Assembly: GCF_021555175.1 (NCBI RefSeq)
Contig: NZ_JAKGRW010000046.1
Coordinates: forward strand, 49,616-113,615
Length of the DNA: 64,000 nt
From: Nocardioides alcanivorans
GTDB lineage: Bacteria; Actinomycetota; Actinomycetes; Propionibacteriales; Nocardioidaceae
Direction of reading: 5' to 3'
Under the pieces are notes generated by a model. It saw nothing but the letters and a program-made list of their open reading frames with translations, was not told the DNA's origin and ran no database searches. The position numbers were made by a program, and so were the translations under genes. Positions 1 through 9,612 of this stretch are shown in pieces (positions within the stretch are counted from its first letter, which is position 1; each line of letters opens with the position of its first letter).

Positions 1-201
1 GGTGACGCCGACCAGGTGGTTCCGGTCGCGCGACAGCGCGACTGGGTGGCACGACGGTGCGAGGCGGGCCAGCCCCTGGACTACCGTGAGTACGCCGGTG
101 CGGACCACCTGACCGTCGCCCAGGTGATGGTGCCTGACCTCATCAAGTGGACCATCGACAGGCTGGCCGGCGAGAAGGCGGACTCCAACTGCCCGGGCTG
201 A
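1..201 (+). CDS. alpha/beta-hydrolase (secretory-lipase-like), C-terminal fragment
   Basis: The frame is open from base 1 and stops with TGA at 199-201, so only the last 66 residues are in the window. The fragment has the end of an alpha/beta-hydrolase fold. An Asp-containing segment (GDADQVVPVARQ) matches the position of the catalytic acid followed by the usual V-P, and GADHLTV about 40 residues later would carry the catalytic histidine. This arrangement is typical of secretory lipases and related esterases of actinobacteria. The nucleophile serine and any signal peptide lie upstream of the window, so substrate and localisation cannot be judged. Confidence 0.6.
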   Translation, partial: GDADQVVPVARQRDWVARRCEAGQPLDYREYAGADHLTVAQVMVPDLIKWTIDRLAGEKADSNCPG

Positions 202-286
202 AGCGGTGAGGCCGGGTGATTGCGGGCGTTCCCGTTGAGCGGGGCGTGGTCGCGCCGGTGTCCTGAGCGGCGTCTAGCCTGCGAAG

Positions 287-2400
287 GTGGCCAGGACTAA
301 GAACTTTTCGCATCTGCTCTCCGAGGGCCGTATCGGTCCCATGACGTTGTCCAACCGGATCGTGATGCCGGCAATGGACCTCAACGTCTGCGTCGACGGC
401 GAGATCCACCAGGAGGACATCGACCACTTCGCGGCCCGGGCGGCCGGCGGAACAGGTCTGATCATCACCGGAGCCTCAGCGATCGCCTTTCCCGTCGGCG
501 CCGCGAGCACCAAGGAGCCGGGCCTGTCCGACGACCGGTTCATCCCGGGACTGACGGCCCTCGCCGACGCCGTCCACGCGGCCGGCAGCAAGCTCTGTGT
601 CCAGAGCACTCACCACGGCAAGATCTCCCGGATCGACACGCTCCAGGACCGGCCGCTGTTGGTGCCCAGCGTCCCCGACTACGACCTCGACATGAGCGCC
701 ATGGCGGACAACACCATGGACGAGCTCAAGCGGATGGGGGCCGTCACCCAGGGCAAGAAGCCGTCCTACCACGCGGCGACCCTCGACGACATCGCCTGGC
801 TGATCGAGACCTGGACCGACGCGGCCGTGCGCTGCATGAAGGCCGGTGTCGATGCCATCGAGATCCACTGCGCCCACGGCTACGTGTTGAGCGGCTTCCT
901 CAACCGGGCCGACAACAAGCGCACCGACCAGTACGGCGGCACCCTCGAGAACCGGGCCCGTCTCGCCTGCGAGGTCATCGCCTCTGTGAAGGCGGCGGTC
1001 GGCGACAAGATGGCCGTGATCGTGCGCGTCGCCGGCGAGGAGTTCGGCCAGGAGGGCGCCCTCACGCTCGAGGAGTCCTGCCGCGCCGCCGCCCTCTTCG
1101 AGCAGGCCGGCGCCGACGCCATCCACGTCACCGGCTGGGGCCGCAACCCGTTCTCGAACTTCACCGACGGCCCGCTGCCCAACAAGGTGGGCGCCTACGC
1201 CAGCCAGGCGGCCGAGGTGAAGAAGCACGTCTCCGTGCCGGTCATCTCCGTCGGCCGGATGCTTCCTGAGGTGGCCGAGAAGGGGATCAGCGACGGCTCC
1301 TTCGACTTCGCTGCCATGGGACGGCAGCTGCTGGCCGACCCCGACCTCGCCAACAAGATCAAGGCAGGTACGCCGGAGCAGGTGCGTCCGTGCATCAACT
1401 GCTACGTCTGCGTGCAGGAGAACTTCTGGGACGACACCCCGATCTGCGCGGTCAACCCGCCGCTGGGCAACGAGGGAATCCTCCCGCTGGAGCCCACTCG
1501 CACCGCCCAAGGCGTGCTGGTGGTCGGCGCGGGCCCTGCCGGCCTCGAGACGGCGCGGCTGCTCACGCTTCGTGGCCACAAGGTCACCGTGATCGACAAG
1601 GCCGACCGCCTCGGCGGCACCTTGTGGTTCTCGACCCTGACCACCCCCGACAACGAGCGGCTGCTGGACTGGCTCACCAATGAGGTCAAGCGTCTCGGCA
1701 TCCAGGTGCGGCTCAACACCGAGGTCACGCCAGCCCTCGTGAAGGAGATCGGTCCCGACCACGTCGTCGTGGCGACCGGCGCACGGCGGCCGCGTCCCGA
1801 CGTACCGGGGGCGAGTTGCCGCACGTGCACACCGGTGACACCCTCCGCAACCTCCTGCTGGGTAGCGCGGAGGCGTCCGACGGCGGTCGGCTGCTGCGCA
1901 CCATCGGCAAGCTCGGCAAGCTCTCCGGCGTCACCAAGAGCCCCGAGGCGATCCGCAGGGTCACCAAGACCTTCCTGCCGATGGGCAAGGACGTCGTCGT
2001 GATCGGTGGCTCCTTGGTGGGTCTCGAACTGGCGGAGTGGTTGGCCGAGCGTGGCCGCAACGTCACCCTCGTCGAGGCGGGCCAGCAGTTGGGCATTCCG
2101 ATGGCGATGCCCCGTCGCTGGACCGCAGTCCGCAAGGCGGGCGACCTCGGTGTGACGATCCATCGCAAGGCCACCGTCACCCGGATCACGGCAGACGAGG
2201 TCGAGTTCACCGTCGGGGAGGAGAAGCTCTCCGCTCCGGCGTCGATGGTCGTGTTCGCCGCCGACACCCATGCCGGTGCTCCGCTCGCCGAGGAGCTGGC
2301 GGCAGCCGGGGTCTCGGTCGAGGTCGTCGGTGACGCCGGCGAGGTGAACTACATCGAGGGTGCGATCCACTCGGCGTGGAAGTTCGCCCGGACCTTCTGA
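287..2400 (+). CDS. NADH:flavin oxidoreductase / 2,4-dienoyl-CoA-reductase-like protein (frameshifted in assembly)
   Basis: About 704 residues once one frameshift is repaired. Residues 1-360 form an Old-Yellow-Enzyme TIM barrel (conserved IEIHCAHGY and DQYGG). Four cysteines at about 369, 372, 375 and 387 (CINCYVC then PIC) match the 4Fe-4S site of FadH/trimethylamine-dehydrogenase-type enzymes. From about 414 there is an FAD-binding GAGPAG, and after the break a second dinucleotide fold (VVIGGSLVGLELAEW) for NAD(P)H. Family role: NAD(P)H-driven reduction of enoyl-type substrates through FAD, Fe-S and FMN; the real substrate is unknown. The frame breaks near 1,806-1,811 in a run of five G. 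One more G gives continuous PGGELPHVHTG. Start GTG 287 gives the family-typical N-terminus; the RBS is weak. Confidence 0.85.
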
Positions 2401-2430
2401 CCAAGCGCGCGGGCCAGGCCCGCTGAAGGC

Positions 2431-2464
2431 GACGAGGCGCCACCCGGGCGGGTGGCGCCTCGTC
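2431..2464. terminator. bidirectional hairpin terminator
   Basis: Near-perfect inverted repeat: arm GACGAGGCGCCACC at 2431-2444, short C/G-rich loop, complementary arm ending at 2464. It lies between the convergent stops of the flavin oxidoreductase (2400) and the minus-strand membrane-anchored protein (2482), so it probably serves both. Confidence 0.8.
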
Positions 2465-2481
2465 GTGTCTTGTCGGGCTCG

Positions 2482-3402
2482 TCAGTCCCGGGCGTGCCAG
2501 CTCTCGACGACCCAGCCGCGGGCCGCGTCGTTGACCAGGGTGATCTCGAAGCCCTGGAGGATCTCCTCACCGGCCACGGTGATGTCGACCATCACCGTGG
2601 CGTTCTGCCCGTCGCCGATCGGGCCGTGGGACTCCCCGAAGGTGGTGTTGGACCGGTCGTCGAGCTCGAGGTCGGCGCAGTCCTCCTCATCGGGCTCGAG
2701 ATATATCGCGCGAGCCGCATCGCAGTCGTTCTGCTCGATCGCCGTGACGAAACGGTCCGCCACCTCGAGGATCTCCTGCTGGGTCGGGTCGATGTCGCGA
2801 GTGGCGCCTGCGCCGGAACCCTCGCCCTCGTCGTCGCTGTGTCCGCTGTCGGTGCTGCCGCCGGAGTCGGTTGCGGCGTGGCCCATCAGCGACGCCGCGT
2901 CGCTCCAGTCGACGATCAGCCAGCGTCCGTCCTCACGCTCCAGGCCCACCTGGACGGGCACGTCCTGCTCGGTCTGTTCGATCTGCACGGTGACCTCGAC
3001 GGTGGCCGAGGCATCGTCGGCCTCCACCTCGGTGACGTCGCCGTAGCTGAAGCCGCGAGGGGCCAGCGCATGGCACTGCGCCTCGTCGAGGGCCGGCGCG
3101 TGCTCGGCCGCCGCCGCACAGTCGCCGCGCTCGATCGCGTCGATCGCGGCCGCCACGGCCGCCACGGGCGAACCGGCACCACCTGCGGAGTCGTCATCGT
3201 CGTCGCCGCCCAGGGCGATCGCCGCTGCGATGCCTCCCGCGACCAGGAGCACCAGGACCACCACGATCGCGATGGCCACCCGCTTGTTGCCGCCACCGCC
3301 AGCCGGTGGCGGGCCGTACGGCGGGCCTTGGGGAGGCGGGCCCTGGGGAGGCGGGAACTGCTGCGGGGGCTGCTGCGGATCCATCGGCTGGTCGGACATC
3401 AC
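2482..3402 (-). CDS. membrane-anchored protein with two NTF2/DUF4878-like extracytoplasmic domains
   Basis: 306 residues. Residues 1-40 are cytosolic and rich in proline and glutamine (repeats of GPPPQ type). Residues about 42-64 form one transmembrane helix (AIAIVVVLVLLVAGGIAAAI), directly followed by an acidic DDDDD stretch. Two similar domains follow (about 80-175 and 205-306), each with a paired-Cys D-C-x-A-A-x pattern and ending in a W-rich strand (RWLIVDW, GWVVESW). They resemble the NTF2-like/DUF4878 fold common in actinobacterial single-pass proteins, joined by a Ser/Gly/Asp linker. The start could be either of two adjacent ATGs (3402 or 3399). The function is unknown; such proteins are usually envelope-associated and often lie near lipoproteins. 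Confidence 0.75.
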   Translation of the reverse strand: MMSDQPMDPQQPPQQFPPPQGPPPQGPPYGPPPAGGGGNKRVAIAIVVVLVLLVAGGIAAAIALGGDDDDDSAGGAGSPVAAVAAAIDAIERGDCAAAAEHAPALDEAQCHALAPRGFSYGDVTEVEADDASATVEVTVQIEQTEQDVPVQVGLEREDGRWLIVDWSDAASLMGHAATDSGGSTDSGHSDDEGEGSGAGATRDIDPTQQEILEVADRFVTAIEQNDCDAARAIYLEPDEEDCADLELDDRSNTTFGESHGPIGDGQNATVMVDITVAGEEILQGFEITLVNDAARGWVVESWHARD

Positions 3403-3494
3403 TCACCTCGAGAACTCGTGTGTCACTTCGCCTTGCACGCTGCCCGTTCCGGGTGCCCCCAAACACCGGCCGCCCACCTCGCGGGAGGCGCCGC

Positions 3495-4717
3495 TCAGCG
3501 GCGTACGTCGGCCAGCGGCACCTGTGGGTCGGCGAGCCGGGCGCGGTCGACCCGGTCGCTGTCCCCGACGAGGCTGTCGAGGTCGTCGCCGACGTCCCAG
3601 ATGTTCACGTTCATCGCGGCCGCTACGCGATCGTCCTCGTCGAGCCAGAAGGCCAGACAGGCACCGTCGAGGGGGCCGCGCACGACGACGTCGTCGGGGC
3701 GGGGCGCCAGCCCGCGGTACTCCATGCCGAGGTCGAACTGGTCGGTGAAGAAGAAGGGCTGCCGGTCGTAGTGGGCGTCCCCACCCAGCAGGGTGCGCGC
3801 AGCAACCTCCGGTTGGTTGCGGGCGGTGTCCCAGTGCTCGACGCGCACTCGGCGCCCGAGGATGGGGTGGTCGTGCTCGGCGATGTCGCCCACGGCGACC
3901 ACGTCGGGATCGCTGGTGCGGAGGCCGGCATCGACGATCACCCCCGCGTCCACGGCGAGCCCGGCCTCGGCCGCCAACTCGATGTTGGGTTGGGCGCCGA
4001 TGCCGAACACCACGGTCCCTGCTGGCACGTGCTCGCCGTCAGCCAGCTGCACCCCGGTGGCCCGCCCGCCGGTGGCGGTGACCTGCGCGACCTCGACACC
4101 GGTGCGGAGATCGACTCCGTTGCGCCGGTGGAGGTCAGCGAAGGCCGCGCCGATGGTGTTGCCGAGGACCCGGCCCAGCGGCTGTTCACCTGCCTCGAGC
4201 ACGGTGACCTCGGCACCGCGTGAGCGTGCAGCAGCCGCGGCCTCGAGCCCGATCCAGCCGCCCCCGACGATCGCTGTCCGAGCCCCCTCGCGGAAGGCAG
4301 CGTCGAGCGCGTCGGAGTCCTCGATCGTGCGTAGCAGGTGCACGCCCTCGGCTCCGGCGCCGTCGAGGTCGGGCTGCCTCGGTCGGGAGCCGGTGGCGAG
4401 GGCAAGGCGGGTGTAGCCGAGCTCCTCGCCGTCGGACAACGCAACCCTGTGCCCAGCCAGGTCCAGCACCACGGCGGAGACGCCGAGGCGCAGTGTGACG
4501 TCGTGGGCGTCGTACCACGGTGCGTCGAAGGTGGTGAACTCCGCCAGCGGGGTGCCCTTGAGCAGATGGTCCTTGGAGAGCGCCGGCCGCTCGTAGGGCA
4601 GGTGCGGCTCGGCGCCGACCAACGTGAGTGGACCCTCGTACCCCTGCTCGCGGAGGAAGCAATGGTCCGGGCACCAGCCAGGCCGCCGCCGATGACGACG
4701 ATTCCGATCTCTGACAT
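3495..4717 (-). CDS. FAD-dependent NAD(P)H oxidoreductase, ferredoxin-reductase type (frameshifted in assembly)
   Basis: About 407 residues after repair. N-terminal FAD fold (IVVIGGGLAGARTI), the RPALSKDHL segment, an ATGSRPR motif, an NADH-binding fold (TAIVGGGWIGLEAA) and a C-terminal FAD motif (DVVAVGDIAEH) followed by a reductase C-terminal domain: the architecture of rubredoxin/ferredoxin reductases serving cytochrome P450s and dioxygenases. Start ATG 4717 has a strong RBS (GGAAGGAGA). The frame breaks near 4,655. One extra C restores the join from ARTIAS to LREQGYEGPLTLVG. No ferredoxin or P450 gene is next to it, so its partner is not known. Confidence 0.85.
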
Positions 4718-4822
4718 GGGTCTCCTTCCGTCGTGTGGGTTTCCGGTACCCAGTTCCGGGGCATGGGTACGGCGCTGCTCGAGTGCGGCTCGTGGTGTGC
4801 CGCCGAGATCTGGGGAGACCAC

Positions 4823-6013
4823 ATGCGCATTCGCCCTGTCACCGCTGGCATCCTCGCCGGTGCTCTCGGACTCACCGGCACCCTGCTGGCGCTGCCACCG
4901 GGGGCGGCCGCGCCGGCCGTTGCCCAAGCGGCGGCTCCGCCGGTGGTGAAGCTGTCGGGCGCCTTGAAGCAGCGGCCCTCCGGCCTGCCGAGCACCAGTG
5001 TCGCTGCTCGACAGCTCGTGAGTGCAACGGTCAGCGTTGAGCCTCGAGACGATCGAGCACGGGCGACGGTGGTGCTGAAGGCCGCTCCCAACGGCCCGGC
5101 GGAGGAAGGGCGACTGCTGGTTGGCTTCGGTGTCGTCGACGACGGTGGTGTGTGCCAGGGGCAGGTCAACTTCTCCACCCCGACCCGCGGAGCCCGGGCG
5201 GCGGGCTGGTCCGGTGCGGGAGCGAGGTATCTCCTCGATGACACCAGTGCGACGCTCCGCGATGACTACGACTGTGCCTACGCGACGGTGACACCTGTGG
5301 GCGCCAACACCAGCTACGACGCCCTCATCGGCGGTTTGACGCCCACGCATGCCAAGCCGAAGCTGAAGGTGCAGGCCGCGAAGCTGCTCGGCTCGAAGAA
5401 GCTGAAGCTGCTGCGTGGCGAATGGACGACCCTCGACGTGGACGTCCGCAACGTCGGTTCCCACCAGACCAGCAGGATCGTCGTCCAGGGCAAGGGCACG
5501 GGGCTGAAGGTGAAGAAGGGGCAGACCGGCTACGCCCTCTACCCCGGCAGCACCGCTTCGGTGTCGATCAAGGTCAAGCTCACCAGGAAGCGCGCCGCCA
5601 AGCTGAAGCTGACCGCTACCGGCCCGGCCGCCGGCAAGGCGACCAAGACGGTCAAGGTCAGGCCGGCCAAGGCCCCGAAGCGGATCAAGAACGGGACCTA
5701 CCGCAGCAAGGACAAGCGGGTGAACTTCACCGTGAAGAAGGGCAGGATCGCCGGATTCCGGGCCTACGCGATGACCACGTGCGGTGGCTATCCCGACTTC
5801 CCGACCTACACGTGGAACACCTACTCGATCCCGAAGCGGAAGGTGCCGAAGTCGGGCATCGTCCAGATCGTGGAGAAGGGCAAGGGACCGGCCTACACGG
5901 CCAGCCTCAACGGCCGGGCGAAGGGCACGAAGGTCACGGCCAGGTTCCGGTACGACGGTCCCAACCGTTGCTGGGCCGCGGTGGACTTCACCGCCAAACG
6001 CGTCGGCAGGTGA
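4823..6013 (+). CDS. secreted protein, Lys/Arg-rich, unknown function
   Basis: 396 residues from ATG 4823, preceded by a GGGGAG ribosome site; an in-frame upstream start at 4733 lacks one. Residues 1-30 look like a Sec signal peptide (hydrophobic GILAGALGLTGTLLAL ending at an Ala-rich cleavage region). The mature part has a Cys-containing domain (about 60-170), a CARDB-like beta-sandwich stretch (about 180-280, with L-x-V-x-V-R-N-V-G), and a C-terminal domain (about 285-396) starting with G-T-Y-R-S and holding two more Cys. The many Lys residues are common in secreted Nocardioides proteins. No enzymatic motif is seen. Confidence 0.7.
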   Translation: MRIRPVTAGILAGALGLTGTLLALPPGAAAPAVAQAAAPPVVKLSGALKQRPSGLPSTSVAARQLVSATVSVEPRDDRARATVVLKAAPNGPAEEGRLLVGFGVVDDGGVCQGQVNFSTPTRGARAAGWSGAGARYLLDDTSATLRDDYDCAYATVTPVGANTSYDALIGGLTPTHAKPKLKVQAAKLLGSKKLKLLRGEWTTLDVDVRNVGSHQTSRIVVQGKGTGLKVKKGQTGYALYPGSTASVSIKVKLTRKRAAKLKLTATGPAAGKATKTVKVRPAKAPKRIKNGTYRSKDKRVNFTVKKGRIAGFRAYAMTTCGGYPDFPTYTWNTYSIPKRKVPKSGIVQIVEKGKGPAYTASLNGRAKGTKVTARFRYDGPNRCWAAVDFTAKRVGR

Positions 6014-6044
6014 GCACCACCGGCCCACCCACGAAACCGATTCG

Positions 6045-6300
6045 CACGGCTGCGAGGCGGGGCGGTACCCTCGGAGCACAGGCGTCTGAGCCGTCATCAG
6101 CGGTGAGCCTCCGGAAGAACAGCATTCGCCGATGGTCGAGCCTGTCGAGACCACCGACCGAGGCCCAGTAGAACCGGACGGGTTGGGCCCGTCATCGCCC
6201 CAACGAAGCGGCCACCGCACTCCAACGGTGGCAAGCGAGGTGGTACCGCGGTCCCCAGGGGTCGTCCTCGTGGCAGATGTCCACAGGCACGAACCCAGGA
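6045..6300 (+). promoter_or_regulatory. T-box leader of ileS
   Basis: The 295-base gap before ileS contains AGGTGGTACCGCGG at 6238-6251, the hallmark T-box that binds the NCCA end of uncharged tRNA. No run of T suggesting a Rho-independent terminator lies between it and the AGGAGA ribosome site at about 6297-6302. This fits the translational T-boxes with very short stem I known upstream of actinobacterial ileS. An ATC triplet at 6096-6098, in a region able to form a hairpin, is a candidate isoleucine specifier. Prediction: free tRNA-Ile exposes the ileS ribosome site. Exact boundaries are estimated. Confidence 0.85.
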
Positions 6301-6308
6301 GAGCACCG

Positions 6309-9300
6309 ATGACCTATCCGAAGGTCTCCACGTCCGGCAGCGACGGCGTCCCGGCCAACCCGCGCTTCCCCGACATCGAGGAACAGGTCCTGGCCTACTG
6401 GGACGCCGACGGCACCTTCCAGGCGTCGGTCGACCAGCGCGACGCCGGCGAGAACGGCGAGGGGGAGTTCGTCTTCTACGACGGCCCGCCCTTCGCCAAC
6501 GGGTTGCCGCACTACGGTCATCTGCTCACCGGCTACGTGAAGGACATCGTGCCGCGCTACCAGACCATGCGTGGCAAGCGTGTGGAGCGCCGCTTCGGCT
6601 GGGACACCCACGGCCTGCCTGCCGAACTCGAGGCGATGCGCCAGGCCGACATCAAGACGACCGACGAGATCCACGAGCTCGGCATCGACAAGTTCAACGA
6701 ACTGTGCCGCGCGTCCGTGCTCAAGTACACCGGCGAGTGGCGCGACTACGTCACCCGCCAGGCGCGTTGGGTCGACTTCGAGGGTGACTACAAGACCCTC
6801 AACCCCGACTACATGGAGTCGGTGATCTGGGCCTTCAAGACGCTGCACGAGAAGGGCCTCATCTATGAGGGCTTCCGCGTCCTGCCCTACTGCTGGAACG
6901 ACGAGACACCGCTCTCCAACCACGAGCTGCGGATGGACGACGACGTCTACAAGGTCCGCCAGGACCCGGCCGTGACGGTCGGCTTCACCCTGGAGGCCAC
7001 CGGCGACGACGAGGTGCTCGACGGCGCGAAGGCGTTGATCTGGACCACCACCCCGTGGACCCTGCCCTCCAACCTCGCGGTGATGGTCGGCTCCGACATC
7101 GACTACGTCGTGGTCGAGGCGCCGGTGCCCGGCACCGAGGAGCGTGCGAAGTTCCTGCTCGCGCAGGCTCGCCTGGCGTCGTACGCCCGGGAGCTGGCCG
7201 ACGTCGACGGCAACTTCACCGTGCTCGGCACCTACCGGGGCGCCGACCTGGTCGGCCGCCGCTACACACCGCCCTTCGGCTACTACCTGGGCCACGAGAA
7301 TGCCTTCCGCGTGGTCGCCGCTGACGACGCCGTGACCACGACCGACGGTTCGGGCCTCGTGCACTCCGCCGGCGCCTTCGGTGAGGTCGACAAGGAGGTC
7401 ACCGACCGCGAGGGCATCGAGGCCGTCATGCCCGTCGGCAAGGACGGCAAGTTCACCGCCCCGGTCACGGAGTACGCCGGCACGCTGGTCTTCGACGCCA
7501 ACGCCGCGATCATCGATCACCTCAAGGAGGCCACCCGCGGCGGCGACGTGATCGGCTCCGTCACGCCCGGCACCGTGCTGCTGCGGCGCGAGACCTACGA
7601 CCACTCGTACCCGCACTGCTGGCGCTGCCGGCAGCCGCTGATCTACAAGGGCGTCTCGTCGTGGTTCGTCGAGGTCACCGCCATCAAGCAGCGGATGATG
7701 GAGCTCAACCAGCAGATCCGATGGGTGCCCGAACACATCAAGGACGGCCAGTTCGGCAAGTGGCTGGAGAACGCCCGCGACTGGTCGATCACCCGAAACC
7801 GCTTCTGGGGCTCCCCGGTGCCGGTGTGGAAGAGCGACGACCCCGAACACCCACGCATCGACGTCTACGGCTCGTTCGCCGACCTCGAGCGTGACTTCGG
7901 GCGGCTGCCGACCAACAAGGACGGCGAGCCCGACCTGCACCGCCCGTTCATCGACGAGCTGACCCGACCCAACCCGGACGACCCGACGGGGCAGTCGACG
8001 ATGCGCCGCGTCGATGACGTCCTCGATGTGTGGTTCGACTCCGGGTCGATGTCGTTCGCCCAGAACCACGTGCCGTTCGAGAACTCCGAGTGGTTCGAGC
8101 ACCACTTCCCGGGTGACTTCATCGTCGAATACATCGGTCAGACCCGAGGCTGGTTCTACACCCTGCACGTCCTGGCCACCGCGCTCTTCGACCGACCGGC
8201 CTTCCAGTCGTGCATCAGCCACGGCATCGTGCTGGGCAGTGACGGGCAGAAGATGAGCAAGTCGCTGCGCAACTACCCCGACGTCTCCGAGGTCTTCGAC
8301 CGCGACGGCGCCGACGCGATGCGGTGGTTCCTCATGGCGTCGCCGATCCTGCGGGGCGGCAACCTGGTCGTCACCGAGCAGGGCATCCGTGACTCGGTGC
8401 GCCAGGTGATGATCCCGCTGTGGAACTCGTGGTACTTCCTGAGCCTCTACGCCAACGCGGCCGGCCACGAGCCGAGGTGGGACACGGGTTCCACCGACGT
8501 GCTCGACCGCTACCTGCTCGCCAAGTTGCGCGAGTACGTCGCCACGATGACCACCCAGCTCGACGACTACGACATCGCCGGCGCGTGCGAGACCACGCGG
8601 TCGTTCCTCGACGTGTTGACCAACTGGTACATCCGCCGGTCGCGTGAGCGCTTCTGGGGCAACGGCCCCGAGGCCAAGCAGGCGATGGACACGCTGCACA
8701 CCGCACTCGAGGTGGTGTGTCGGACGATCGCGCCGTTGCTGCCGCTGACCACGGAGGAGATCTGGCGCGGGCTCACCGGTGAGAGGTCCGTGCACCTCAC
8801 CGACTGGCCGCTCGTCGACGAGCTCCCGGCCGCAGACGAGCTGCTCGACGCGATGGACCAGGTGCGGGACGTCTGCTCGGCTGCCTCGGCGCTGCGCAAG
8901 GCCCGCAACCTGCGCAACCGGCTGCCGCTGGCATCCTTGACGGTCGTGCTGCCGTCCGCGTCTGCCCTGGAGGGATTCGCAGCACTGGTGGCCGACGAGG
9001 TCAACGTCAAGACCGTGCGGGCCGTCGACCTGGACGCACCGGAGGCGGCCGCCTACGCCGTGGAGCAGCGGTTGACCGTCAACGCACGCGCTGCGGGTCC
9101 GCGTCTGGGCAAGGACGTCCAGGTCGCGATCAAGGGCTCCAAGACGGGTGACTGGTCGGTCGACGCCGACGGCGTGGTCACCTCCGGTGGCCTGGCCCTG
9201 GTGGAGGGCGAGTACACGCTCGAGACCGTGGCCGGCGAGGGCGCGGAGGGTGTTGCCACCGGGATCCTGCCCGGCGGCGGCTTCGTGGTGCTCGACGTCG

Positions 9301-9539
9301 TCGTCACCGACGACCTGGCCCGCGAGGGCCTGGCCCGCGATCTGGTCCGCTCCGTGCAGCAGGCCCGGCGTGACGCAGGCCTTGAGGTCTCCGACCGGAT
9401 CTCCCTGGTCATCGCCGGCCCGGACGACATCCAGGACGCTGCCCGCACGCACGAGGAGCTGATCGCGGGGGAGACCCTGGCGACGGCGTACGACGTGCAC
9501 GCCGGCGACGCGCTGCACGTCACCGTCGCGAAGGCTTGA
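6309..9539 (+). CDS. ileS: isoleucyl-tRNA synthetase (long, type 2)
   Basis: 1,076 residues; charges tRNA-Ile. HIGH-like HYGH at about 68-71 (PPFANGLPHYGHLL), the CP1 editing domain in the middle, Cys pairs (CWRCRQP) near 450, and KMSKS at 648-652. The C-terminal half has the anticodon-binding helical domain (TNWYIRRSRERFWG) and the extra C-terminal region typical of the eukaryote-like IleRS clade (about 1,050 residues against about 930 for E. coli type). That clade is often less sensitive to mupirocin, but this cannot be told for this protein. Start ATG 6309 is placed after AGGAGA. The gene is a single transcription unit under the T-box and ends at a strong hairpin. Confidence 0.97.
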   Translation: MTYPKVSTSGSDGVPANPRFPDIEEQVLAYWDADGTFQASVDQRDAGENGEGEFVFYDGPPFANGLPHYGHLLTGYVKDIVPRYQTMRGKRVERRFGWDTHGLPAELEAMRQADIKTTDEIHELGIDKFNELCRASVLKYTGEWRDYVTRQARWVDFEGDYKTLNPDYMESVIWAFKTLHEKGLIYEGFRVLPYCWNDETPLSNHELRMDDDVYKVRQDPAVTVGFTLEATGDDEVLDGAKALIWTTTPWTLPSNLAVMVGSDIDYVVVEAPVPGTEERAKFLLAQARLASYARELADVDGNFTVLGTYRGADLVGRRYTPPFGYYLGHENAFRVVAADDAVTTTDGSGLVHSAGAFGEVDKEVTDREGIEAVMPVGKDGKFTAPVTEYAGTLVFDANAAIIDHLKEATRGGDVIGSVTPGTVLLRRETYDHSYPHCWRCRQPLIYKGVSSWFVEVTAIKQRMMELNQQIRWVPEHIKDGQFGKWLENARDWSITRNRFWGSPVPVWKSDDPEHPRIDVYGSFADLERDFGRLPTNKDGEPDLHRPFIDELTRPNPDDPTGQSTMRRVDDVLDVWFDSGSMSFAQNHVPFENSEWFEHHFPGDFIVEYIGQTRGWFYTLHVLATALFDRPAFQSCISHGIVLGSDGQKMSKSLRNYPDVSEVFDRDGADAMRWFLMASPILRGGNLVVTEQGIRDSVRQVMIPLWNSWYFLSLYANAAGHEPRWDTGSTDVLDRYLLAKLREYVATMTTQLDDYDIAGACETTRSFLDVLTNWYIRRSRERFWGNGPEAKQAMDTLHTALEVVCRTIAPLLPLTTEEIWRGLTGERSVHLTDWPLVDELPAADELLDAMDQVRDVCSAASALRKARNLRNRLPLASLTVVLPSASALEGFAALVADEVNVKTVRAVDLDAPEAAAYAVEQRLTVNARAAGPRLGKDVQVAIKGSKTGDWSVDADGVVTSGGLALVEGEYTLETVAGEGAEGVATGILPGGGFVVLDVVVTDDLAREGLARDLVRSVQQARRDAGLEVSDRISLVIAGPDDIQDAARTHEELIAGETLATAYDVHAGDALHVTVAKA

Positions 9540-9557
9540 GTAGCCAGGACGAAATGG

Positions 9558-9591
9558 ACAGCGGCCGCGAGGAGCTCCTCGCGGCCGCTGT
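9558..9591. terminator. hairpin terminator after ileS
   Basis: A perfect 34-base palindrome (arm ACAGCGGCCGCGAGGAG) 18 bases after the ileS stop and 21 bases before the end of the convergent minus-strand gene. It likely terminates both. Confidence 0.85.
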
Positions 9592-9612
9592 GTCGTGCAA
9601 TGGGTCAGGCGG

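Noticed and set aside
6192..9518. Long open frame antisense to ileS
   Set aside because: Shadow of the ileS coding sequence for the same reason.
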